The notes: a model not told the origin generated them from the sequence alone. DNA of 41,163 nucleotides from Verrucomicrobiota bacterium (GCA_947471035.1 CANIWJ010000023.1:1-41163); one strand, 5' to 3'; positions 1 through 10,600 are shown, counted from the stretch's first letter. Numbers and translations: made by a program.

Positions 1-1086
1 GACTGCCGCAGCCCCGCCGAGATCGACGCCGCGTTCAAACGCCTGCGCGATGAAATGGATGCCTCCATCCAGGCCCGCATGGCCTCGACCCGTAAGGAGG
101 TCTTGGAAAACTTCGATGAGGACGTGTCGCTCCGCCTCCGCGATTCCCTCACCGCCGCCGAGGAGCGTCTCGACCGCGTCTCCCGCGCGTTCTGGCGCAC
201 CACCCGGCACCTGCTCCGCGATCACGCCGCGTTCGACGAGTCGGCCCACTCCTTCCGCCTCGATCCGTCGCCCGTCCCCGGCCTGCAACCCGGCCCCTAC
301 CACCTCGTCGCCAAGCCCCCGCGCGACCGCAGCGACACCGACACCACGCCCACCGTCCCGCCTGATTTCATCTACCGCCTCACCCATCCGCTCGGCGATT
401 GGGTGCTCGCCACCGGTAAGGCCCTCGCCCCCGCGCCCGCCGCAGTCACTTTCGATGTGTCCGGCTACGGCGCGCGGCTTGCCGCCGTCGAGCCGCTGCG
501 AGGCAAGTCCGGTTGGCTAATCCTGCAAAAACTCGCCATCGAATCCCTCGGCACCGAGGAGCATTTGCTTTTCAGCGGTTTCGACGATGTCGGAGCCGCC
601 CTCGATCAAGAGACGCTCGAAAAACTGTTCCATTGCGACCTCGCCCCCGGCACCGCGCCCAAGCCCGCAGACCTCACACCCGCCGTGTCTGATCGCCTCA
701 CCCGCGAGGCCCGCCGCCACGCCGAGGCCACGCTCAGCTCGTCGCTGGAGCGCAACAACACCTTCTTCCGCGAGGAGCGCGACAAACTCGAAAAGTGGGC
801 CGATGACGCCCTCGCCGGGGCCGAGCGCTCCCTCTTCGACACTAAGGAACAAATCAAAGTGCTCACCCGCCAAGCCCGCACCGCCGCCACCTTGGATGAG
901 CAACAGGCCATCCAACAAAAAATCGCTGATCTGGAGAAAAAGAAGCGCCGCCAGCGTCAGCAGATTTTCGATGTAGAGGACGAGATCATCGGCCGTCGCG
1001 ACCGCATGATCGGCGACCTCGAAAAACGCCTCGCACAAAAAACCTCCGCCGCGCACCTCTTCATTCTCCGCTGGTCGGTCGTCTAA
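1..1086 (+). CDS. SNF2-type helicase, C-terminal part (partial at window edge)
   Basis: The reading frame is open from the first base, so the true start lies left of the window; the ATG at 55 is internal. The visible 361 residues hold no helicase motifs. They form a mixed alpha/beta region followed by a highly charged coiled coil (roughly 780-1050), rich in Lys/Arg/Glu, with the short run EKKKRRQRQQIFDVEDEI. From memory, this kind of tail ends large SNF2/HepA-like helicases of bacterial defence clusters. The stop is 7 bp before the PLD-like gene, so the two are co-transcribed. Its expected role would be ATP-driven translocation on DNA in the defence complex. The family call depends on the tail and the neighbours, because the ATPase domain is out of view. 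Confidence 0.6.
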   Translation, partial: DCRSPAEIDAAFKRLRDEMDASIQARMASTRKEVLENFDEDVSLRLRDSLTAAEERLDRVSRAFWRTTRHLLRDHAAFDESAHSFRLDPSPVPGLQPGPYHLVAKPPRDRSDTDTTPTVPPDFIYRLTHPLGDWVLATGKALAPAPAAVTFDVSGYGARLAAVEPLRGKSGWLILQKLAIESLGTEEHLLFSGFDDVGAALDQETLEKLFHCDLAPGTAPKPADLTPAVSDRLTREARRHAEATLSSSLERNNTFFREERDKLEKWADDALAGAERSLFDTKEQIKVLTRQARTAATLDEQQAIQQKIADLEKKKRRQRQQIFDVEDEIIGRRDRMIGDLEKRLAQKTSAAHLFILRWSVV

Positions 1087-1093
1087 ACGCCTC

Positions 1094-2497
1094 ATGCACC
1101 TCGTCCTCAGCTCACGTTCCGAGACCGGCGGTGGCTTCCGCAGCCCCCTCCGCGCCGCCCATAAGGCCGCGATGGCGGTCACCCGCCACGTTCAGGCCGC
1201 CGTCGCCTACGTTTCGACCGAAGCCAATCCCGTCCTCGCCGACTGCGACCGCGCTGGCATCCGTTGCGAGGTCTGGTCACGGCACGACGAGACACTGCCC
1301 ACCTCGCTCCGCGTCATGGACTGGGCCTGCCGCCGCATGAAGCTCAACGGCAACCTTACGTGGAAACTCGTTGCCCGCTATTTCCACCCCAAGGTCATCT
1401 GGTGGCACGGCTACGGCGTTTACATCGGCTCTGCCAACTTCACCGACGCCGCGTGGAACTCCAACTGCGAGGCCGGCGTGGTCATCCCCGAATCCGAGTT
1501 GGGCGAGGATCGCGCCACCCTCGCGTCGTTCTTCGCCGACCTCGACGCCGAGTCCGAACCGCTCACACCCCAGGTTTACGCCGAGGCGCAGGAGGCCTTT
1601 GCCGCCTACGAGGCCCAGCTCGAAGCTCTGCGGCGGGAAATGGCGGCAAAATTCGCCGAGACACCCACCGGCAAACAGCTCGCCAAAAAATCCCTTTCCG
1701 AGGCCAAACCCGCCAAGGGCGCGGCCAACGCCAAAACCGAGTTTCTCCGCGAGTGGAATACCACGCTCGACCGCCTTCGCTTTGTCCAAGCCCGCCTCAG
1801 CGACCCCGGCAATCGCCCCGCCTGGGTGCCGGCGGATGTCTCGCCGGGCATCCACACCGACCAATTTCTTCACGCCTTTTATTACACGCGGGTTCGTGAG
1901 GCGCAGTCCTACCCGGTCGAGAAGTATTTCGAGCAAAACCGCTCTGATCCTGTGGCGGCCCTTGCCCGCGAGATCGAGTGGTGGCGCAACACGCCCTCCG
2001 CTCCTAGCAGCGAGGACATGGTTTTTCGCGACTGGGCACCCGTTCACCGGGAACTCCTCACGGCCCAGCGTCTCGCCTCCATGACCGAGGCCGAGTTTGT
2101 CCGCGTAGCCCGCCGCACCCACTCGATCAACAACTTCGCCAAACGCCAGCGCCGCACCGACGTTCTCGACGAGGATGAGATCGCCGACACTCCCGACACC
2201 GAGCGCAAATGCGACCTCTTCTGCGAGCAGCTCTACTACCGGCGCAACCTCCTCAACTGGCAGACTCCACAGCTTCTCCACCATCTGCTCTTCGGCGGTT
2301 CCGTCGCCTCCGTCCCCGAGCGTTTGTTCGAGTGTGTTCACCGCCCGCACAAAATCGCCGGCCTAGACCTCAGCTCCCTCGGCGAGCTGATCGGCTGCGG
2401 TCTGCCCAACGACTACCCGCCCCGCAACGACCGCACCAACAAAGCCCTTCGCGCCCTCGGCTGGCCCATCCACGTCCGCAGTCCCAACCAGGAATAG
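1094..2497 (+). CDS. Phospholipase-D-like (HKD) family protein
   Basis: This 467-residue protein has one HKD-type motif near the N-terminus: H98-P-K100, then G112-S-A-N115-F-T, matching the HxK(x)nGSxNF pattern of the PLD superfamily. Only one such motif is visible, so an active site would need a homodimer, as in Nuc/BfiI-type nucleases. The rest is helical and charged with no motif I recognise. PLD-like proteins sit beside helicases in defence loci (DrmC in DISARM, for example), where they are thought to be nucleases or accessory factors. It begins 7 bp after the helicase stop and lies 43 bp before the methyltransferase. The ATG at 1094 has no Shine-Dalgarno sequence. A nuclease role is inferred. 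Confidence 0.75.
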   Translation: MHLVLSSRSETGGGFRSPLRAAHKAAMAVTRHVQAAVAYVSTEANPVLADCDRAGIRCEVWSRHDETLPTSLRVMDWACRRMKLNGNLTWKLVARYFHPKVIWWHGYGVYIGSANFTDAAWNSNCEAGVVIPESELGEDRATLASFFADLDAESEPLTPQVYAEAQEAFAAYEAQLEALRREMAAKFAETPTGKQLAKKSLSEAKPAKGAANAKTEFLREWNTTLDRLRFVQARLSDPGNRPAWVPADVSPGIHTDQFLHAFYYTRVREAQSYPVEKYFEQNRSDPVAALAREIEWWRNTPSAPSSEDMVFRDWAPVHRELLTAQRLASMTEAEFVRVARRTHSINNFAKRQRRTDVLDEDEIADTPDTERKCDLFCEQLYYRRNLLNWQTPQLLHHLLFGGSVASVPERLFECVHRPHKIAGLDLSSLGELIGCGLPNDYPPRNDRTNKALRALGWPIHVRSPNQE

Positions 2498-2540
2498 ACT
2501 TAGCTCGCCCCCTCCTTTTACATCTGTTTTTTTACGCCCA

Positions 2541-5500
2541 ATGCCTGTTTTCGACGATCTCAAAGCCAAGCTGGAAGAACTCTTCATGTTCGACCGCGCC
2601 GACCTCGATTTCGGCATGTATCGCATCCTCAATGCCAAACGCGTCGAGGTCACCCGCTTCCTTGAGACCGACCTGCTACCCTCCGCCCGCGCCGCCCTCG
2701 GTGCCGTCACCGCCGAAGACCAGGCCCGCCTGAAAACCGCCGTCGAGACCGCCCGCGAACAGGCCCGCAAGTTCGGCGCGCCCGATCCCGACGCCACCGA
2801 CGCTGTCCAGGAGGCCCAGGCCGCCTACGGGGCCGCCGCCGACACCACCGTCATCGAGGAGCAGATTTACTCCCACCTCCTCACCTTCTTCGCCCGCTAC
2901 TACCACGAAGGCGACTTCATCCCCCAGCGGCGCTACTCCGCCGCCGGCCGCGAGCGCTACATGATCCCCTACGACGGCGAAGAGGTGAAACTCGTCTGGG
3001 CCAACATGGAGCAGTATTACATCAAAAGCGGCGAATCCCTCACCGACTACGCTTTTACGTTTCCCGATCCCGCCGGCGGAGCCCGCCCCTTCCGCGTCGA
3101 GTTCCGCCTCGTCGCCGCCACCGAAGAGACCGCCAACAACAAATCCCAGACCGGCGAACGCCGCTTCGCCCTCGCCGATCTCGCCGCCCACCCGCCCGCC
3201 GTGTCGGCCGACGGCGCCAGGCTCACCCTCGCCTTCACCTACGTCGAACACCCCAAGGGCACCAAGCAGGCCGAGCTGCTCGACGCCGCCGAGGCCGCCC
3301 TTGCCCAGGCCGTTCTTCCCGCACCCTTCGCCGCCTCGCTCACCGCCGCCGATCCGACTTACACCGGCAAGAGCACGCGAACCGTGCTGCGCAAACACCT
3401 GGAGGTTTACGCCGCCAAAAACACCTACGATTATTTCATCCACAAAGACCTCGGTGGCTTCCTCCGCCGCGAGCTGGATTATTTTATCAAGACCGAGGTG
3501 CTCCGCCTCGACGACCTCCTCCCCGAAGATCCCGTCGCCGCCCGCCGCCAGCTCAAAAAAATTCACGCCCTCAAAGATCTCGCCGGCAAGATCATCGCCT
3601 TCCTGGAGCAGATCGAAAACTTCCAGAAAAAGCTCTGGTTAAAGAAAAAGTTCGTCACCGAGGTTCGCTACTGCCTCACCCTCGACCGCATCCCGGAAGC
3701 GTTTTACCCCGAGATCGCCGCCAACGCCGCCCAGCGCGAGGAGTGGAAGGCGTTGTATCATATTCAGGCTATCGAGGCCGACACCGCCGGCCAGCCCGGC
3801 TACCCCGGCGACAAAAAACCGCTCACCGTCGAGTTCCTAAAGGCCAACCCGTTTCTAATGGTGGACACCGGTCATTTTCCGTCGGAGTTCACCGCCCGCT
3901 TGGTCGCGGCGATTCCCAAGCTGGACGAATCGCTGGGTGGGGTTTGTTTTCATTCGGAAAACTTTCAGGCGCTGAATGCCGTTCAAGAGAAGCATCGCGG
4001 AGCTCTTCGGTTCAGCTACTTCGATCCTCCATACAACACTGGCAACGGTGACTTCATGTATCGCGACTTGATGCAGCATTCGAGCTGGCTCTCCATGATC
4101 GAGAATCGTCTCGATTTGCTACGGCCTCTATTGATGTCCGATGCCGCGGTATGCACCTCTATCGATGACAATGAAGTGGATCGGCTCAAGATGCTCATCC
4201 GCGATACGTTTGGTTCATCCACCAGTCTAGTGGATATTATTTGGCAAAAACGTTACGCGCCGGATGTTCGCACCGCGATTAGCGACGCCCATGAGTATAT
4301 CGTAACCGCGCTTACCAATATCGACGCCTTTGGAGCATCGAGAAACAAGCTGCCCTTGACCGAGTTTCAGACTAAACAATTTCGTAATCCGGACAATGAC
4401 CCACGCGGGCCATGGAAATCAGATAATTTCACAGCTCCTGGATCACGACCCAATCAAGAATATACGATTACATCACCGGCTGGCCGTGTGATTACCCCTC
4501 CGCCCGGACGCTGCTGGGGTGTGACTGAGCCTGTATTTAAGCAACTCATCGCGGACAAACGCATGTATTACGGTGTAGATGGCAACGGACTACCCGGCGT
4601 AAAACGTTTCCTTAGCGAGATGGACGGCATGGTTCCCTGGACATGGTGGGCACACGAAGATGTCGGACACTCACAAGACGGCCTCAAAGAAAGCGTCGGC
4701 TTTTTTGGCCGTGCGAACGCATTTACTACAGCCAAGCCCGTTACTTTAATCGAACGGTTGGCTCGTATCGTAACGAAGCCCGATTCGCTCGTCCTCGATT
4801 TCTTTGCTGGCTCCGGCACCACCGGCCATGCGGTCATCAACCTCAACCGCGAAGACAAGGGTCAGCGTCGTTATATCCTCGTCGAAATGGGCGAGTATTT
4901 TGAGACCGTGCTCGTGCCGCGCCTCAAAAAAGTCGTTTACAGCACCGAGTGGAAAGACGGCAAACCCACCCGCCGCGACAGCGGTATTTCGCACGCCTTC
5001 AAAATCGTAAAACTGGAGAGCTACGAAGACACGCTGAACAACCTCCGCCTGCCCGCCCGCACCGCCGAGCAGACCCTCGCGCTCGACCATGCCACGCCCG
5101 CCGCACGCGCCGACTACCTGCTCCGCTACAGCCTCGAACTCGAAACCAAGGGCAGCCCCTCGCTCCTCGACCTCCAAAAATTCTCCGCCCCGTGGAGCTA
5201 CCAGCTCGCCATCCACCGCCAGGGCGAGACGCGCCCGGTCACGGTGGACTTGGTGGAAACCTTTAATTGGCTCCTCGGCTTGCGCGTAGAGCAGCAAGAC
5301 GCCCCCGTCACCCTCACCGCCGATTTCGAGACCGACGCCGCCGGCCGTGCCGTGGTCAAAAAAGCCAGCCTCCACAAAGCCCCTACAGGTTGGACATTTC
5401 AAGTCGTCACGGGCCGCGACCGCGCGGGCCGCCTGCACCTCGTCCTCTGGCGCTCGCTCACCGGCGACGCAACCCAGGACAACGCCGTGCTGGATGCGTT

Positions 5501-5681
5501 TTTCCAGAAACAGGGCTACAATGCCCGCGACACGGAGTTCGACACGATCTACGTGAACGGCGACAACAACCTCGCCAACCTCGCCCTCGCCGCCGACACC
5601 CCCGATGCGCCCAGCGCCTACAAAGTAAAACTCATCGAAACCGAGTTCCACCGCCTCATGTGGGACGTCCGGGACGTGTGA
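2541..5681 (+). CDS. Large beta-class DNA methyltransferase (Type III Mod-like)
   Basis: This 1046-residue protein would transfer a methyl group from SAM to an amino group of adenine or cytosine. Catalytic motif IV is D495-P-P-Y-N499 and the SAM-binding motif I is LVLDFFAGSGTTG at 750-762. The order IV then I is that of beta-class enzymes such as Type III Mod, with the target-recognition domain between them. About 490 residues precede motif IV, much more than in ordinary Mod proteins, and about 285 follow motif I. Between about 3960 and 4790 the DNA turns clearly less GC-rich and less C-ending in codons than its flanks; that stretch matches the recognition domain and suggests it was swapped. 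It lies between the PLD-like gene and the ATPase gene (13 bp apart). The Res-like helicase-nuclease at 7617 is its likely restriction partner. Confidence 0.9.
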   Translation: MPVFDDLKAKLEELFMFDRADLDFGMYRILNAKRVEVTRFLETDLLPSARAALGAVTAEDQARLKTAVETAREQARKFGAPDPDATDAVQEAQAAYGAAADTTVIEEQIYSHLLTFFARYYHEGDFIPQRRYSAAGRERYMIPYDGEEVKLVWANMEQYYIKSGESLTDYAFTFPDPAGGARPFRVEFRLVAATEETANNKSQTGERRFALADLAAHPPAVSADGARLTLAFTYVEHPKGTKQAELLDAAEAALAQAVLPAPFAASLTAADPTYTGKSTRTVLRKHLEVYAAKNTYDYFIHKDLGGFLRRELDYFIKTEVLRLDDLLPEDPVAARRQLKKIHALKDLAGKIIAFLEQIENFQKKLWLKKKFVTEVRYCLTLDRIPEAFYPEIAANAAQREEWKALYHIQAIEADTAGQPGYPGDKKPLTVEFLKANPFLMVDTGHFPSEFTARLVAAIPKLDESLGGVCFHSENFQALNAVQEKHRGALRFSYFDPPYNTGNGDFMYRDLMQHSSWLSMIENRLDLLRPLLMSDAAVCTSIDDNEVDRLKMLIRDTFGSSTSLVDIIWQKRYAPDVRTAISDAHEYIVTALTNIDAFGASRNKLPLTEFQTKQFRNPDNDPRGPWKSDNFTAPGSRPNQEYTITSPAGRVITPPPGRCWGVTEPVFKQLIADKRMYYGVDGNGLPGVKRFLSEMDGMVPWTWWAHEDVGHSQDGLKESVGFFGRANAFTTAKPVTLIERLARIVTKPDSLVLDFFAGSGTTGHAVINLNREDKGQRRYILVEMGEYFETVLVPRLKKVVYSTEWKDGKPTRRDSGISHAFKIVKLESYEDTLNNLRLPARTAEQTLALDHATPAARADYLLRYSLELETKGSPSLLDLQKFSAPWSYQLAIHRQGETRPVTVDLVETFNWLLGLRVEQQDAPVTLTADFETDAAGRAVVKKASLHKAPTGWTFQVVTGRDRAGRLHLVLWRSLTGDATQDNAVLDAFFQKQGYNARDTEFDTIYVNGDNNLANLALAADTPDAPSAYKVKLIETEFHRLMWDVRDV

Positions 5682-5694
5682 GCCTCTGACGGCC

Positions 5695-6864
5695 ATGTCT
5701 AAACTCGATTACATCTCCATCCACGGCTTCAAGAGCATCAAGGCTCTTGAGAAGCTCCCGCTCGGTCCGATCAACGTCGTCATCGGCGCCAACGGCAGTG
5801 GCAAATCCAACTTCATCGGCGCCTTCGCCTTTCTTCATGCTCTGCGAGAGGGCAATCTGGCGTCCTACGTCGGCAAGGCGGGCGGGGCGAATAATATACT
5901 TCACTTTGGCAGCAAGGTTTCGCCGCAGCTAAAATTCCATGTGTCTTTTGATGAAGAGGTTAATCAGTATAATATAACTCTGGCCTCAACCATCGAAAAT
6001 AAGCTCTTTATTGAATCGGAGAATACATATTATTGGGGCGACAAGCGCCATTATAGACCCTATATAGCGGGCCTCGCCCGTCTGCCAACCGGTGAAGCGG
6101 GCATCAGCGGGAGCGGGCTAACCAAAACCCCTTTGCATGTGCAGGGAAAATTGGCCACTTGGCGCATTTACCATTTTCACGACACCAGCAACAACTCGGC
6201 GCTAAAGGCCACGGCCAAGCTCAACGACAACTGGGTTCTGAGGCCCACCGGGGAAAACCTTCCGGCATTTTTGTATCTCTTAAAACAGAGACACCCCGAA
6301 TCTTATCGGCTGATCGTCCAAGCCGTCGCGAAGATCGCTCCGTTTTTTGCCGACTTCATTTTGGAGCCTTCGCAGCTCGACCCGACCTCAATCCGCCTCG
6401 AATGGAAACACGTCGGCACGGACCGGTATTTCGACGTGTCGGCGCTGTCGGACGGCACCCTTCGTTTCATCGCGCTCGCCACGCTGTTTCTTCAGCCCAA
6501 GGAGCGGCGCCCCTCGGTGATATTGGTCGATGAGCCCGAACTCGGCTTACACCCCAAGGCCATCACCTTGCTCGCTTCGATGGTCGAGGCGGTGTCGGCC
6601 CACACGCAGGTCATCATCACCACCCAGTCCCCCCTGTTGCTCGATCATTTCGACCCGGAAAGCGTTATCGTCGCGGATCGAGTGGACGAGGCCACGACGT
6701 TTACCCGGCTCAAGCGCGATGGCCTCGCGGGCTGGCTCAAGACCTACAGCCTCGGCCAGCTCTGGGAGAAAAACGAGATCGGCGGTCGGCCCGGCAGCAG
6801 CCCGATGAACGCCCAGCCCACCGGAGCCAACGAGTATCCCGCGGTTTTCCCCGACGACGTTTAA
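5695..6864 (+). CDS. ABC/AAA-type ATPase (AAA_21/OLD-like)
   Basis: This 389-residue ATPase starts with the RecF/OLD-like pattern ISIHGFKSI, followed by Walker A GANGSGKSN (31-39), a signature-like LSDGTLRF region (around 257) and Walker B ILVDEPELGLHP with D279-E280, then a switch-like ITTQSP. This is the ABC-ATPase layout of defence proteins such as OLD, GajA and AriA. Residues of about 75-130, encoded around 5930-6080, are relatively AT-rich and may be a variable insert within the ATPase fold. It is followed after 9 bp by a DUF4276 gene, a common pairing in which the ATPase controls a TOPRIM-type effector. Its position inside a restriction-modification cluster suggests a second, guard-like layer of immunity (inference). 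Confidence 0.88.
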   Translation: MSKLDYISIHGFKSIKALEKLPLGPINVVIGANGSGKSNFIGAFAFLHALREGNLASYVGKAGGANNILHFGSKVSPQLKFHVSFDEEVNQYNITLASTIENKLFIESENTYYWGDKRHYRPYIAGLARLPTGEAGISGSGLTKTPLHVQGKLATWRIYHFHDTSNNSALKATAKLNDNWVLRPTGENLPAFLYLLKQRHPESYRLIVQAVAKIAPFFADFILEPSQLDPTSIRLEWKHVGTDRYFDVSALSDGTLRFIALATLFLQPKERRPSVILVDEPELGLHPKAITLLASMVEAVSAHTQVIITTQSPLLLDHFDPESVIVADRVDEATTFTRLKRDGLAGWLKTYSLGQLWEKNEIGGRPGSSPMNAQPTGANEYPAVFPDDV

Positions 6865-6873
6865 GCCGCCGAC

Positions 6874-7617
6874 ATGTCTCGTTTATTTATTCAAGTCGAG
6901 GGGCCGACGGAAGAGGACTTCGTCAACGAGGTGCTGCGACGGCATTTGATCGACCATCATGGGTATCACGCCGTTGATGCGCGCATCGTGGGCAACTCTC
7001 GTCTGCGCGAGAAGCGCGGCGGCATTCGCGGCTGGTCCGTGGTGAAAAAGGAGATCGTCGAGCGTCTTCAGTATGATCGCGGAGTGTTTATCACCATGCT
7101 GGTCGATTATTACGCCCTCCCCAAAGGAGGGCCGGAAGACGACGGATGGCCGGGGCGCTCGGTGCCGGCCAACCTGCCCGTGGCCCAAAAAGCATCCAGC
7201 GTGCAGCGCGGCCTAGAGGCGGAAATCGTGTCCGCGCTGCCCAATCCAAACGACCATCGCCGCTTCATTCCCTTCATCGTGATGCACGAATTTGAGGCGC
7301 TGCTTTTCAGCGATCCCGCCGCGATGGCCAGAGGCTTCAATCATGCGGACGCCGAGACGGACTTTGCGGCAATCGCCGACCTGTTTTCCACGCCGGAGGA
7401 AATCAACGACTCGCCGCTTACCGCACCGTCCAAGCGTATCATCAAAGTTTTCAGTGACCGGGGCTACGACCATTACGAGAAACCGCTCCTTGGTAATCTC
7501 GCCGCTTTGGAAATCACGCTCCCTGTCATTAAAGCCAGGTGCCCGCTGTTCGCGGCGTGGCTCGGGAAATTAGAGCGCTTGGGCGACGCTGCCGCCGCGC
7601 GTCGCGCCACCCCGTAA
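6874..7617 (+). CDS. DUF4276 family protein (TOPRIM-like, partner of the ATPase)
   Basis: This 247-residue protein opens with RLFIQVEGPTEEDFV, the conserved acidic start of DUF4276 (E9 and E13-E14). A second acidic patch, TMLVDYYALP (about 75-84), and a conserved MHEFEALLFSDP segment (about 144-155) follow. The arrangement of an early Glu and a later Asp resembles TOPRIM metal-binding folds, so a nuclease or nucleic-acid-processing role is plausible, by analogy with AriB (DUF4435) in PARIS and the TOPRIM part of OLD. It follows the ATPase gene by 9 bp, and its TAA stop overlaps the ATG of the next gene (TAATG at 7615-7619), which implies translational coupling to the Res-like subunit. Confidence 0.82.
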   Translation: MSRLFIQVEGPTEEDFVNEVLRRHLIDHHGYHAVDARIVGNSRLREKRGGIRGWSVVKKEIVERLQYDRGVFITMLVDYYALPKGGPEDDGWPGRSVPANLPVAQKASSVQRGLEAEIVSALPNPNDHRRFIPFIVMHEFEALLFSDPAAMARGFNHADAETDFAAIADLFSTPEEINDSPLTAPSKRIIKVFSDRGYDHYEKPLLGNLAALEITLPVIKARCPLFAAWLGKLERLGDAAAARRATP

Positions 7618-10600
7618 TGATGCATCTCACGAAAAAACTCGTCCTCCAGCGCTGGTGCTTCGGCCTACTTGAAATCTCGGACTTCAAGGCCTTGGCCGAC
7701 CGGCTGCGCCCCTTGCCCGAAGGCGAGACCGCCGAAGGGCAGACCTACTTCGTCAACGATCTCCTCGGCCTCAAAATCGGCCGCGCCCGCCTGCCCGACG
7801 ACCAGCTCCGCGACTACGACGCCAACATTGTCCAGCTCACCCGCCGCTACAACGAGCACAGGGGAGAAAAACTCGTCTGGAAATACTACCAGTGGCTCGC
7901 CCTTCTTTTCACCGAGTTCTACCTCGACCGCTTTTTCCGTGACCGAGCCGCGCTTCTCGCCGATCTCAATCAGGAACTCGGCCGGCTCAATCAGCAGCTC
8001 GATCAACTCGGCGCGTCCAAAGAAAAGCTCCCGCCCTTCGTGGCCGAAGACCTCACCAAGCTCGCTTTTCTCCAAGCAACCGGCAGCGGCAAGACGCTCC
8101 AGATGCACGCCAACTTGCTTCAGTGGCTTTTCTGGCGCGAAAAACACGCGCCAGACCAGCCGCTGGATCGCATCCTTCTCCTCACCCCCAATGAGGGCTT
8201 GAGCAACCAACACCTCAAGGATTTCGAGGCCTGCGGCGGTCTGTTCAACGCCGAGCTTTTTAATAAGGACACGCCCACCCAACGCCGTTCCGGCGTGGCG
8301 GTGGACATCATCGACATCCACAAACTCGGCGAGACCTCTAAAGAGAAGACCGTCGCGGTCAGTTCGTTCGAGGGTAACAACCTCGTTTTGGTGGACGAAG
8401 GCCACCGTGGCGCGTCCGGAGTGGACTGGATGGAACGCCGCGCCGCTCTCTGCAAAAACGGGTTCTCTTTCGAGTATTCCGCGACCTTCGTGCAGGCGGT
8501 CAACGCCGCCACCGGGGCCAAGCGCAAGGAGCTGGAGGCACTCTACGGGCGCTGCATCCTGTTCGATTATGGCTACCGCTGGTTTTACGGCGACGGCTTC
8601 GGTAAGGATTACCGCATCCTCAATCTCGACCTCGGGCTCAACGCCACCTTAAGCGAACAGGAACAGCGCGAGCGCTACCTCACCGGCTGCGTGCTGAGCT
8701 ATTACCAACAGTTGCGCCTGTTTCACGACAAGACCACCGAACTCAAGCCCTACCACGTCGCGCAACCGCTCCTCGTTTTCGTCGGCTCAAAAGTCACCAA
8801 AGACTTCAACGCCCAAGAAGCCTCTGACATCGTGGAAGCGATTCGTTTCCTGACGCGCTTTACTCATCGCGATGGCGGCGCCGTGGCACGCATCAATGGT
8901 ATCCTCGACGGCTCTATGACGCTCCATGACGAGAAGGGGCGGAGCCTGTTTCAAGACGCGTTCGACTACCTCCGCACCCTCGGCAAGGACGCGGCGGCGC
9001 TTTACCGGGATTGCTTGGAGTTGGTTTTCCACAGCAAAGGCCCGGCGATCCTGCACGTCGCGCTTTACAAAGGCGTCGGCGAAATCGGCCTTCAACTCGG
9101 CGACAGCAAACCCTTCGGCGTGGTGCGGGTCGGCGACACGCCCAAGCTCAAGAAACAGTTTGAGGAGAAGAATCAGGAGGAGCTGAAGGCCAATGCCACG
9201 GCCATCGTCCCGGCGGTCATCGAGCAGGAACTGGCACACCCGCTATTCCCCACGCTTACCGAGCGCGAGTTCGATACGTCGAACCCGCTGCGCGTGCTCT
9301 TGGGCTCAAAAATGTTCACGGAGGGCTGGTCGTGCTACCGCGTCAGCACGATGGGGTTTCTCAACATCGCCAAATCCGAGGGCTCCCAAGCCATCCAGCT
9401 TTTCGGCCGTGGCGTCCGCCTCAAAGGTTTCGCCGGCAAACTCAAACGGAGCACGCACACCGATGTGCCCGCCAACCAGCGTCCAAAACACATTCAATAC
9501 CTCGAACGCCTGAACATCTTCGGCCTGCGCGCCGGGTTCATGGCGGAGTTCAAAAAGTTCCTTGAAGACGAAGGCGCATCGCCCGACCCGGATGCCACCC
9601 GCGTTACCTTGCCGGTGCTGGCAAGCCTGCCGACCGCTCGGAAACTCAAGACTCTCGATCTTCCGCCCGGCATTAATTTTAAGCGCCAAGGCCCAATCCC
9701 GACGCTATCCGCCACCCCGCACTCCACTTTCAAAAACCGTCTGGTCGAGGTGGATTGGTATCCCAAGGCCCAGTCCATGGCGGCAGCGGGTGCGGCATTC
9801 AATGCTGCTCCGGAACACCGCAACACCGGCAAACTCAGTGCCGTCCCTCATCTGGCGTTTTTGGATTGGGATGCGATTTACCGGGAGCTGCTCGCCTACA
9901 AGCAGCTCCACAACTGGAACAATCTAAACATCCCGCAATCGGCGCTAGAATCGCTTTTGCAAGACGCCACCTGGTATGTGCTCTACATCCCATCTGCTGA
10001 TCTCGCCTTCGACCGGTTCGCGGCCGGCCAACGCTGGCAGGAAATCGCGACCGTTCTCCTGAAGCGTTATCTTGATCGTTTCTACACAGCCGAAAAAGCC
10101 GCGTGGGAACACGGACGCCTGATCTACCGCGACATCAATCTCGATGACGTTAAGGATCGCGCCTACACCTTCGAAATCGACCCGACCGAGGACGTGTTGC
10201 TGGAGGAGTTGGCCGAACTTAAAAAGGCTATCGAAACCGGAAAGCTCGCATCGCTGGAGGCGCTCATCACCACGCCCCATCGCTTCAGCCGTTCCGAACC
10301 GATCATGTGGGGAGGGCACCTCTACCAGCCGCTTCTGCATCTCAAGAAAGGCACCTATCTGAAATACAGTGCGCTGGCACTTCAAGAGAGTGAAAAACGA
10401 TTCGTCAACGACCTCATCGCGTTGCTCAAGAAGAAGCCTGCATTCTTGGCGGGCAAAGAGCTTTACCTCTTACGCAACGAATCTCGTTCACGCGGCTTCG
10501 GCTTTTTCGAGGACGCTGGATTTTTTCCGGACTTCCTCGTCTGGCTTGTGGACGATTCTCAACAAACGGTCTGGTTCGTCGATCCCCACGGCATGGCCCG

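Noticed and set aside
7539-7616. Longer N-terminus for the Res-like protein
   Set aside because: It would overlap the DUF4276 gene in another frame; the ATG at 7617 overlaps its stop and fits translational coupling.
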